A stretch of DNA of 37,594 nt from Collinsella sp. 4_8_47FAA (GTDB lineage: Bacteria > Actinomycetota > Coriobacteriia > Coriobacteriales > Coriobacteriaceae): positions 595,678 through 633,271 of the forward strand of contig NZ_KN214134.1 of the NCBI RefSeq assembly GCF_000763055.1. Reading direction: 5' to 3'. The translations under genes were made by a program, and so were the position numbers. Below, in pieces: positions 7,632 to 15,400 of the stretch (position 1 is its first letter; each line of letters starts with the position of its first letter). The notes under the pieces are model-generated. The model was not told the DNA's origin. It saw only the letters and a program-made list of their open reading frames with translations, and did not search any database.

Positions 7632-10437
7632 CTATAGCGAAACGGATCCGTTTTTCTTGATGCGGGCGAGTATGTTTTTGAGCTTGTTAAAGTCGAGCGG
7701 TTTGGACAGATGAGCGTTCATGCCGGCATCGTGTGCCGCCTGGGCGTCTTCGGCAAAGGCGTTGGCGGTGAGCGCGATGATGGGGATATCGGCTGCATCG
7801 ACCTTCTCGCTCAGACGAATCGCGCGGGTTGCCTCGTAGCCGTCCATGTCCGGCATCATAATGTCCATCAGGATCGCGTCGAAGCTGCCGGCGGGATGCG
7901 ATAGGTACAGATCGACGACTTCGTTGCCGTTGGCGGCGCGGGTGACCACGACGCCCTCGGATTCTAACAGCGCCTGGGCAATCTCGGCATTCAATTCGTT
8001 GTCTTCGGCGAGCAGCACGTTCATGTTGGCAAGCGAGCAGTCGAGCGCCTTCTCGACCGTATCCGTCCGCGCCTGGGGGTTCTTGTCGATATCGAGCGGA
8101 ATTTCCACGTAGAACGTGGTGCCCACATGGAGCTCGCTGGTGACTTCGATGGTGCCGCCCATCAGTTCAATAAGCGACTTGACGATTGGCATGCCCATGC
8201 CGGTTCCTTGGAACTTGCTGCGCGCATCGTCACCTTCTTGGGCAAACGGCTCATAGATATGCTTTAATAACTTGGGAGTCATACCAATGCCGGTGTCCGA
8301 AACGCTAAAGCAAAAGAGAGCGCGCCCGTTATCGAGTGGCTTGGCCTTTGAGCTAAAGGTGACGGAGCCGCCGCGCTTGTTGTACTTAATGCTGTTGTCT
8401 AACAGGTTGATCATGATCTGTCGGATATGGGTGGGACTGCCGATCATGTATGGCCCCGTGGCGTACGGCAGACTATTGTCCTGCATTGTGATGCCGTTAC
8501 TGGACGCGCGGAGCTTGCACAGCACCAGTGTGTCGTCGCAGAGCTCTTTGAGGTTAAAAGGCGCATGCTCCAGTGTTAGCTTGCGGTCTTCGATTTTGCC
8601 CATCTCGAGGATGTCGTTGATCAGCGAGAGCAGGTGATTGGCGGCAACGCGCGCCTTGGCACGGCTCTCGCGGGCGACTTGCATGTCGCCTTCCTTCAAT
8701 TCCTCGATCTCGATAAGGCCCAGGATACCGTTGAGCGGCGTACGGATGTCGTGGCTCATGCGCGTGAGGAATGCCGTCTTAGCGGCGTTGGCAGCATCGG
8801 CTTTTTTGCGCTCGGTTCGAGCGCGCACGAGCGCCCAGATGAGCAGGACGATGCCGACCGACAACATACCGATGAGGGTAGCTGCAATGGCGGTGCGGTT
8901 GCGATAAAGGAATTGAAGCGTGTTGGATTCCTGGGCCGTGTACGACGTGGAGGAGAAATTGCTTGCGGAGAGCGATTCTCCGGCATTGATGATGCCCTTG
9001 TTGATGATTCCCAACAGCTCGGGTTTTCCGCGCGAAATCCAGCACGGAGAGCTCACAGGTGTCAGGAAGCTCGGTCGTCTCGCAGTCCTCGAGATCGTAA
9101 CGGTCACCGATGGTTTTTACGCGTGAACTAGGAGCGACGATGCAGTGCGCCGTTCCCTTCCTGAGGGCGTCGAACGCTTCATCGTCGGATTGGTATTCGG
9201 TTACGGTCGCTGCGGGGAACAGACTTTCAAGTGCATTTTTGTTGACAAACGATGATTTGGTACAGGCGATGTTCTGAAGGTCTTTGTTTAGGTTGCTGCC
9301 GGTGTGGATGGCGGTGAGGGATATGGTCCCCAACGATATCGACTGCACAACGCCTGTTTGCTCGGCAAACCAGTAATCTCGGTATACCGGCAGCGCAACG
9401 TCTATGCTTTCCTTTGACAGGGCCTTTGACATCATCTTGTAGCTATCAAAGGCGACGGTTTTGACCGTAATGCCAAATTTATCGTGCAGCGTCGTCGCAA
9501 GCGATGCGAGCGAGCCTTCTATTTTGCTGCCTTCGTCTTCGTTGCAGTAGGGGAGTTTGCCCGTAATGTAGCCGAGCGTGATGGTGTTGTTGTTCGCCTT
9601 GAGCCAGGAACGTTCGGGGCCGTTGAGCGATGATGAACCGCTGTTTTGGGCCGAGTAGTTAGATTTGACTTCGTCGATATAGCGTGGGTTGACGCGGGCG
9701 ATTGACGTCATGGCGGCATTGATGTCGTTCATCAGGTCGGGGCGGCTTTTGGGGACGGCAAAATAGTAGTCACTCGAGCCAACGTAGAACATGGGGGAGG
9801 CATCGGGCGAGGAAATGGTGTCGTTCATGATGACGGCATCGACTTCGTCGTTTGCGAGCGCGTCAAAGAGAACGGAGCCTCCGTCATACTCCCTGTATGT
9901 GCAGGTGATTCCTTCGTTGGTGAGCCACTGCTGGCCAACGAAGGTTTGCATAACGTCGGGGTTGTAGCCGATGGTGAGGCCTTGGAGCGCTTGGGGGTCA
10001 CCCTTGGCCAGATCGTCGCGATCGGGCTTGGCGTAGATGTAGTAGCGCTCGGTGCCCTCGGGGTTCGAGGAAAAGAGCAGCTTTTGGGCGCGTTCCTCGG
10101 AGTAGGAGATGTTGGGCATGAGGTCGATCTCGCCTGCCTCGAGCATGTCCATAAGCTCGGTGAAGGTGCCGGAGACGTATTCGTACCGCCAGCCGGGCGT
10201 GTAGTACGATAGGGTCTGGAGGTACTCGTAACCCCATCCCGAGAGACGCTCGCCGGGGGTGCCGTCCTGGAAGCCCTCGTTGTTGACGAGCCAACCAACG
10301 CGGACCGTCTTGACTGACTGATCGGAGTCGGCGGCAAAGGCGGGGGCGGGCATGATGGTGCTCAGTACGGCAAGCGCGGCAAGCGCGACGGCCAGGGTGC
10401 GATATATAACTGAACGAAGGACAACGGCAGCTCTCAC
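7632..10437 (-). pseudogene. BvgS-like hybrid kinase with two fused solute-binding domains, frameshifted
   Basis: Two frames join into one 934-residue protein if one base is removed from a run of four A (T at 9024-9027 on the plus strand); the second frame resumes as KPELLGIINKGIINAG. Order: signal peptide or TM (about 10-35), a first family 3 binding domain (about 45-250), a second (about 282-480), TM near 513-535, HisKA with the His near 562 (FLTRMSHDIRTPLNGILGL), HATPase (DNSIKYNKRGG, GTGMGMPI), and a receiver with Asp near 858 (LMDIMMPDMDG). The start is GTG 10437, with AGGA upstream. The shift falls in the second binding domain, separating sensor from kinase. It could be a sequencing error, a true mutation or programmed slippage; all downstream motifs are intact. 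Confidence 0.82.
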
Positions 10438-10554
10438 ATGCAATCCTAACGAATCGAGACATTACCGCATAAGGATACCAGCTCAGCCTGCCCAGTCGGC
10501 AGCTGTACCGCTAAACGCTCCCGCCCGGCAGTCATCGGGGACGTTCTTAAACGA

Positions 10555-10612
10555 CTAGTCATTGGGGACGTTCTTGTTTGACTAGTCATTTAAGAACGTC
10601 CCCAATGACTAG
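10555..10612. repeat. Dispersed palindromic repeat, copy 1
   Basis: A 21-bp perfect inverted repeat: the arm at 10555-10575 includes CATTGGGGACGTTCTT, the complementary arm is 10592-10612, and the loop is 16 bases. Partial extra copies of the arm flank it on both sides (from about 10531 and to 10626). A second copy is at 22871-22925. Confidence 0.85.
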
Positions 10613-10636
10613 TTCCCAATGACTAGTTTCGTTTGC

Positions 10637-10655
10637 GGGGGAGGCGTGGGACAAT
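10637..10655 (+). promoter_or_regulatory. Conserved GGCGTGGGACAAT promoter-like tail
   Basis: GGGGAGGCGTGGGACAAT precedes the K+ channel gene. A near-identical string follows the other palindromic repeat at 22929-22947. TGGGACAAT fits an extended -10; no -35 is evident. Confidence 0.4.
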
Positions 10656-10696
10656 ACCGAGCGAACGTGATTGGGCGTCTGGGAAAAGGGGTCGCG

Positions 10697-11122
10697 ATGA
10701 ACAAGTTGAGGACGCTTGCCGACGTGTTGCGCCAGGCTGGCTTTGCGCGCATCACGGGCCTGTTTCTTATCTTCTATCTGCTGTGCTCGACGGCCGTTTG
10801 GCTGTCCGAGCCCACGACCCTCACGTTTGGCGATGGCCTGTGGTTTAGCTTTGAGACGGTCTCGACCATCGGCTTTGGCGACATTCCGGCCGAGACACCG
10901 GTTGCCCGTGCCATTACCGTCGTCCTGAGCGTTATCAGCATCTTCTACATCGCCATGCTCACGGGCGTGGCGGTGAACTACTGCAATACGCTAATCAAGA
11001 TGCGTCAAAAGGACACCATGGCGCGCTTTATGGATGATCTGGAGCATTTGGAAGAGCTCGATCGCGACGAGCTCGCCGATCTTTCGCGCCGCGTGCGCGA
11101 GTATCGTCGACGCCAACGCTAA
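10697..11122 (+). CDS. Two-TM potassium channel
   Basis: A 141-residue protein with TM1 at about residues 18-37, a pore loop with the selectivity filter TIGFGD at 57-62, and TM2 at about 72-97, followed by a short charged cytoplasmic tail rich in Glu and Arg. This is the minimal KcsA-like layout; the filter has GFGD rather than GYGD, a variant seen in other K+ channels. It would form a tetramer conducting K+. There is no RCK/TrkA domain. The ATG at 10697 has AAAAGGGG upstream; an in-frame extension to 10619 would include the repeat-derived sequence and is unlikely. The LOG-family gene begins 34 bases downstream and may be co-transcribed. Confidence 0.85.
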   Translation: MNKLRTLADVLRQAGFARITGLFLIFYLLCSTAVWLSEPTTLTFGDGLWFSFETVSTIGFGDIPAETPVARAITVVLSVISIFYIAMLTGVAVNYCNTLIKMRQKDTMARFMDDLEHLEELDRDELADLSRRVREYRRRQR

Positions 11123-11156
11123 GACGAACGTCGTGCGCCACAACAGGGAGACAAAT

Positions 11157-11690
11157 ATGAACATCACCGTGTACCTGGGTGCCAACACTGGCAATGACCC
11201 GGCATTTCTGCCCGCGGTGCAGGAGCTGGGCAACTGGATTGGCGCCAATGGACACGCGCTGGTATACGGCGGGTCCAAATCGGGCCTGATGGGCGCGCTC
11301 GCCGATAGCGTGCTCGATGCTGGCGGTCATGTGACGGGTGTGGAGCCGAGCTTTTTTATCGAGGCCGAGTTTCAACATGACGGTATCGACGACCTCATCG
11401 TGACGAGTGATATGGCCGAGCGCAAAGCCAAGATGATTGAGCTCGGCGATGCGTTCATCGCATTTCCGGGCGGCACGGGCACGCTCGAGGAGATTGCCGA
11501 GGTCATGTCCGCCGTGTCGTTGGGGCATCTGAGTGCGCCGTGCATTCTGTACAACCTGGACGGTTACTACAACGACCTCAAAGCGCTGCTCGGGCACATG
11601 ATTGATAAAGGGCTATCGAGCCCACGGCGTCAGCAGGGCATCTACTTTGCCGACGATTTGCGCGAGATTGCCTCGATTATCAACGGATAA
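11157..11690 (+). CDS. LOG-family (TIGR00730-like) phosphoribohydrolase
   Basis: A 177-residue Rossmann-like protein. Family motifs are YGGSKSGLMG (37-46), AERKAKM (87-93) and PGGTGTLEE (104-112). Members, once called lysine decarboxylases, hydrolyse nucleoside 5'-monophosphates (cytokinin riboside phosphates and probably AMP-like substrates) to the base and ribose 5-phosphate. The length is typical. CAGGGAG precedes the ATG. It lies just downstream of the K+ channel on the same strand, but no functional link is evident. The physiological substrate in this organism is unknown. Confidence 0.88.
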   Translation: MNITVYLGANTGNDPAFLPAVQELGNWIGANGHALVYGGSKSGLMGALADSVLDAGGHVTGVEPSFFIEAEFQHDGIDDLIVTSDMAERKAKMIELGDAFIAFPGGTGTLEEIAEVMSAVSLGHLSAPCILYNLDGYYNDLKALLGHMIDKGLSSPRRQQGIYFADDLREIASIING

Positions 11691-11770
11691 GTCTTGAGCC
11701 TGCCCCACCATGACTCCCAATGGTGCCGTTTGCGGCGCAGATGGTTGGCTCGTTCGAGCAACGCTCGCTC

Positions 11771-11776
11771 TACAAT
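11771..11776 (+). promoter_or_regulatory. -10 hexamer TACAAT ahead of the CLC gene
   Basis: TACAAT lies 39 bases before the ATG at 11816. A TTGGCT at 11745-11750 is a possible -35, though the spacer would be 20 bases. Confidence 0.35.
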
Positions 11777-11815
11777 AAAACGTATCTATGTCGACTTTAA
11801 CCGCGGGAGGACCCG

Positions 11816-13120
11816 ATGGATAACCTTGCCAAACCCACAAACCGCGCGCTGTTTTTGGTCAGCGTTGCCGTGACCGGTGCACTCGCGGGTGCCGCAGTCT
11901 GGCTATTCTTCTTTGCGATGGAGCACGGCATTGATTATTTGTGGACCGAGGTCCCGCATAAGCTGGGTGTCTCTTCGCCCGAACTCGCCAGCGGCCCGTT
12001 TGGCTTTTTGCCGTACCCGTTTTTCGTTTGCCTGTTGGGCGGCTTGGTGATTGGCCTGTACGAAAAGATGACGGGCACCAAGACCGATGACCTCAACCAG
12101 GTGATGGCTAAGGTTAAGCAAGACGGGCGCTATCCGTACGACAACCTGGGCAAGCTTTCGCTCGCGGCATTGCTGCCGCTGCTGTTTGGCGGAAGCATTG
12201 GACCGGAGGCCGGCCTGACCGGCGTTATCGCTGGTCTGTGCAGCTGGGTCGGCGACCGCATGCGTCGCTTTGGCGCCGAGTTTAGGGAGCTTACGCTGCT
12301 GGGCACCCAGGCTGCCCTGACGGCGCTCTTTACCGCGCCCGTCTTTGGTTTTGTGGCACCGCTCGCTGGTAGCGCCGACGGACAGGGCGAAGACGCCGAC
12401 GATGAGTCCGTGTCCGACGAGGTCACCATCAAGCTGCCCAAGGCGCAAAAGACCGTGGTCTACGGCATTGCGATTGCCGGCGGTCTGGGCACCTACCTGC
12501 TGCTTGGCCAGCTTGTGGGCGGCGGCATGGGTATGCCGAGGTTCGAGTCCGCCGAGGTGGGCAACCTGGAGCTTACCTGGCTCATTCCTCTGTCGCTGAT
12601 CGGAACAATCTGCGGCTGGCTGTACTTTGTCTCTGAGCACGCGAGTGAAGTGCTTGCCCACGCAATAGGGGAGCACCCCATCGCTAAGGCCATGCTGGCC
12701 GGTCTGGTACTTGCCGCCTGCGGTACGGCTCTGCCCTTCACCATGTTTGCCGGCGAGACGCAGGCCGACGTGCTCATGGAAACCTATCTGACCATTCCCG
12801 CCGGCGTGCTTATTGTGACCGGTCTTGTTAAGGCCATGCTGACGCCCGCCCTCATCAACCTTGGTTGGCGTGGCGGCCACTTCTTCCCGGTTATCTTCTC
12901 GGGTGTGAGCCTGGGCTATGGCCTTGCCATCCTCACCGGCGCCGATCCGGTCTTTTGCGTCGCTGTCTGCACGGCATCGACGATGGGCGCCGTCATGCGC
13001 CAGCCCGTCATGGTCGTGGGCCTGCTGCTCATGTGCTTCTCACTCAAGGGTATCGTCTGCATGATCATCGCCGCAGCCATTGCCGCCGGTATCCCACTGC
13101 CCAAGCCGCTGCGCAAGTAG
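11816..13120 (+). CDS. CLC-family ion channel/transporter
   Basis: A 434-residue multi-pass membrane protein of the CLC superfamily. The clearest motif is GGSIGPEAGLTGVIAG around residue 125, equivalent to the GxEGP selectivity and gating loop of chloride channels, and a later WRGGHFFPVIFSGVSLGYG resembles the GxFxP loop. In the first motif the position of the gating glutamate is Ile (GSIGP), as in YfeO-like members, so it may work as a channel rather than a Cl-/H+ exchanger; this is inference. A soluble acidic loop (EDADDESVSDEV) sits near residues 190-205. AGGAGG-like GGGAGGA precedes the ATG. It appears to be transcribed alone. Confidence 0.85.
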   Translation: MDNLAKPTNRALFLVSVAVTGALAGAAVWLFFFAMEHGIDYLWTEVPHKLGVSSPELASGPFGFLPYPFFVCLLGGLVIGLYEKMTGTKTDDLNQVMAKVKQDGRYPYDNLGKLSLAALLPLLFGGSIGPEAGLTGVIAGLCSWVGDRMRRFGAEFRELTLLGTQAALTALFTAPVFGFVAPLAGSADGQGEDADDESVSDEVTIKLPKAQKTVVYGIAIAGGLGTYLLLGQLVGGGMGMPRFESAEVGNLELTWLIPLSLIGTICGWLYFVSEHASEVLAHAIGEHPIAKAMLAGLVLAACGTALPFTMFAGETQADVLMETYLTIPAGVLIVTGLVKAMLTPALINLGWRGGHFFPVIFSGVSLGYGLAILTGADPVFCVAVCTASTMGAVMRQPVMVVGLLLMCFSLKGIVCMIIAAAIAAGIPLPKPLRK

Positions 13121-13204
13121 TACGGTGGCGTACGCCGGGGATATGCCATTTGTCACGGATTTGCGGGGGGCGATCGCGTCCTTCGTGGATTGAGGCTCGC
13201 GTGG

Positions 13205-13903
13205 CTACAGATCGCGTACTCGATAAACCTTGGTGCTGACGGTGCAGCTGATTACACATAGCGCGAGGGCCAGCACGGCAATTCCTGCGCACAGACAGCC
13301 CAGAACGGCAGGATCGGGATTCGCTCCGGCAATCGACATGAGCCAGTTGCTGATGGGGTTGGAGGAACTCAGCATTGCCATGGTGCCGCAGCCAAACAGG
13401 GCAAACAGGCCAAGGGATAGGCGCAGCGCCTCCATGTGTCCAAATCGGAAGAACAGCGGCTGTGTCAAGAATACCATCATGAGGGAGATGAGCATCGATG
13501 CTGCCGGGGCTATTGCGATCTCAAAGACGATCTGTCCCGTCAACGGGACACCTACGCTGTTGAAGAGCGGGAAGGAGACGATGTTCAGAAGCGTAGCCGC
13601 GCATGCCATGACGACCGAGAAGACAACGATGCACAGGTAGCGTGCGCAAATAATGTCTTTGCGCGAGAAGGGCAACGTTGCTCGATAACGTTCCCAGCCG
13701 TTTTGGTTATCGTAGCCAGCTAGCGAGTTCATGATTATGATGGGCGACATTGCGCTGACCGCACAGGCGCCGGCGCTCATGCCGGAATCGCCGTCTGTCG
13801 CGTTGGCAAGGGTCAATACGACGAATATGAACAGGCCGACGCCCGCGATGCTCGGGGCGAGCGTGCGAACGATGGCGGTCTCGGACATAAAGGCGCGTTT
13901 CAT
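13205..13903 (-). CDS. ABC-2-type permease subunit
   Basis: A 232-residue protein with about six predicted membrane segments, for example IAGVGLFIFVVLTLA near the start and LCAGIAVLALALCVISCTV near the end. A conserved GWERYRATLPFSRKDIICARY stretch of 20-odd residues resembles ABC-2 permeases of the YtrC/BcrB or PmtB type, in which the Arg/Lys-rich loop follows TM2. Its start overlaps the stop of the ATPase gene by four bases, so the two form one exporter. The exported compound is unknown; GntR/YtrA-controlled exporters of this layout often act against cell-wall antibiotics or in peptide export. Confidence 0.82.
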   Translation of the reverse strand: MKRAFMSETAIVRTLAPSIAGVGLFIFVVLTLANATDGDSGMSAGACAVSAMSPIIIMNSLAGYDNQNGWERYRATLPFSRKDIICARYLCIVVFSVVMACAATLLNIVSFPLFNSVGVPLTGQIVFEIAIAPAASMLISLMMVFLTQPLFFRFGHMEALRLSLGLFALFGCGTMAMLSSSNPISNWLMSIAGANPDPAVLGCLCAGIAVLALALCVISCTVSTKVYRVRDL

Positions 13904-14781
13904 TTCGAAGCCCCTTTCAGCGTGAGGCGTAGATAGTCGTCAATGGTTGCCCGATCGCAGGGAATCTCGGGGAAGGCCTCGAGCGTTTCGCGACGGTTGG
14001 GCACGAGCACGTCCACGCTATAGGCGTGGTGGGCGGCACGGGCGCCTTCGACGCAAGCCATAAGCTCGGCGGCCTGCACTTGGGTGCAGTGGGCGATGCC
14101 AGCGCGGTCGGTAATGTCCTCGCGCGGCAGGTCAAACACAATCGAGCCGTTATCGATGCAGATGACGCGGTCGGCAGCGCGATCGAGGTCAGACGTAATG
14201 TGGCTCGAGAGCAGCACGCTGCGCTGACCGTCGGAAACAAAGGCAAGCAGCTCATCGAGCAGTTCCTCGCGTGCCATGGGATCGAGGCCCGCGGTGGCTT
14301 CGTCCAAAACGAGCAGCTTGGCATTGTGGCTGAGCGCGCAGGCGAGCTGCAGCTTCATACCCATGCCGCGGGAGAGGTCCTTGACCTTTGTCTTGGGATC
14401 GAGGCCAAATCGGTTGATGAATCCGGCGAACGTTTCGCGGTCCCACGTGGGGTACGCCGGGCCTACGAGCGCCTCGATCTGGCCCACCTTGAGCGTGGAG
14501 GGGAAAGGGCACGTGTCCAGGACAAGACCGACGCGGGAGCGTAGATGGCGTTGCGACCCATCGGGCGCGTCGGTGCCACAGCGCTGCCCAAACAGGTACA
14601 CCTCGCCGGCATCGAGTTTGATAAGCCCGAGCGCGGCTCGAATCGTCGTAGTTTTGCCGGCACCGTTGGCACCAACAAAGCCGACGATCTGGCCGGGTTC
14701 CACGGCAAGCGTGACGCCGCGCAGCGAAAAGCGGTCGCTTACAGTGCGTGAGATGCCTTTGAGTTCTAGCAAGTTTTGCAT
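13900..14781 (-). CDS. ABC transporter ATP-binding subunit
   Basis: A 293-residue ATPase. Walker A is GANGAGKT (37-44), the signature is LSRGM (136-140) in place of LSGGQ, and Walker B is LLVLDEATAGLDP with Asp160 and Glu161. The LSRGM signature and about 60 residues of C-terminal extension are typical of the BcrA/YtrB group that pairs with ABC-2 permeases. It powers export by the permease encoded next. It lies 23 bases downstream of the GntR gene, so the order is regulator, ATPase, permease in one operon. The start ATG at 14781 has AGAAAGG upstream. Confidence 0.9.
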   Translation of the reverse strand: MQNLLELKGISRTVSDRFSLRGVTLAVEPGQIVGFVGANGAGKTTTIRAALGLIKLDAGEVYLFGQRCGTDAPDGSQRHLRSRVGLVLDTCPFPSTLKVGQIEALVGPAYPTWDRETFAGFINRFGLDPKTKVKDLSRGMGMKLQLACALSHNAKLLVLDEATAGLDPMAREELLDELLAFVSDGQRSVLLSSHITSDLDRAADRVICIDNGSIVFDLPREDITDRAGIAHCTQVQAAELMACVEGARAAHHAYSVDVLVPNRRETLEAFPEIPCDRATIDDYLRLTLKGASK

Positions 14782-14804
14782 GGTATAGCCTTTCTTGCAG
14801 ATGG

Positions 14805-15185
14805 CTACTGCATGGTTTCGGGGGCTACGAGATCGAGCATCCCGTGCAGCTTGTCGCGCGTGACGCCCAGGGTTTCGGCTTGGCTTGCCGCTTTCGCAAG
14901 CAGCTCTTCGATATGGCAGAGCTGGTTTTCACGCAAGAGCTCCTGGTTGCCCTCGGCGACAAAACAGCCCTTGCCCTGCACGGTGCAGATAAACCCGAGC
15001 TGCTCCAGGTCGGCGTAGGCGCGCTTGGTGGTGATGACGCTCACGCCAAGATCGCTCGCGAGCGCACGGATGCTGGGGAGTTTGGCTCCCGCAGCGAGCG
15101 TGCCCGAAAGGATCTGAGCTTTGACCTGCGAGGATATCTGTTCGTAGATGGGCTTGTCGCTCGAATTGGATAGGATGATGTCCAC
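14805..15185 (-). CDS. GntR-family (YtrA-type) repressor
   Basis: A 126-residue protein: winged helix at about residues 10-75 (PIYEQISSQVKAQILSG, then LPSIRALASDLGVSVITTKR) and a short C-terminal helical part of about 50 residues instead of a large ligand domain. This is the YtrA subgroup, which autoregulates operons encoding ABC exporters. The start is GTG at 15185 with AAGGAG eight bases upstream. A perfect dyad overlapping the promoter at 15213-15246 is the likely operator. The inducer is unknown. Confidence 0.88.
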   Translation of the reverse strand: MDIILSNSSDKPIYEQISSQVKAQILSGTLAAGAKLPSIRALASDLGVSVITTKRAYADLEQLGFICTVQGKGCFVAEGNQELLRENQLCHIEELLAKAASQAETLGVTRDKLHGMLDLVAPETMQ

Positions 15186-15212
15186 AGCGGCTCCTTAGCT
15201 GTTGGGCTACAC

Positions 15213-15263
15213 GTGTATATAACCGGTAAGCACAGTATATATACACTATGCACAGTTATGCAA
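15213..15263 (-). promoter_or_regulatory. Promoter and dyad operator of the GntR-ABC operon
   Basis: Minus-strand -35 TTGCAT (15258-15263) and -10 TATATA (15236-15241) are 16 bases apart. A perfect inverted repeat, GTGTATATA at 15213-15221 and TATATACAC at 15238-15246, covers the -10 and the start site. YtrA-like proteins bind GTGTA/TACAC dyads, so autorepression is likely. Confidence 0.6.
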
Positions 15264-15347
15264 GAGGTAAATACGGATTGGGCCGGTTGCCCAGGCCCCA
15301 ACTGATGAATTTGTCCTGATAGGCGCTCTAAAACGGAATTTCGCGGC

Positions 15348-15353
15348 TACAAT
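15348..15353 (+). promoter_or_regulatory. -10 hexamer TACAAT ahead of prfC
   Basis: TACAAT 47 bases before the ATG at 15401. No consensus -35 at 16-18 bases. Confidence 0.35.
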
Positions 15354-15400
15354 AGTGCGGTTACAACGACGTAATGCACTCAATGCAAGAAAGGATCCGC

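Noticed and set aside
13121-13204. Terminator between the CLC gene and the ABC permease
   Set aside because: Only a short GGCGTACGCC palindrome and a weak imperfect stem are present, without T-tract.
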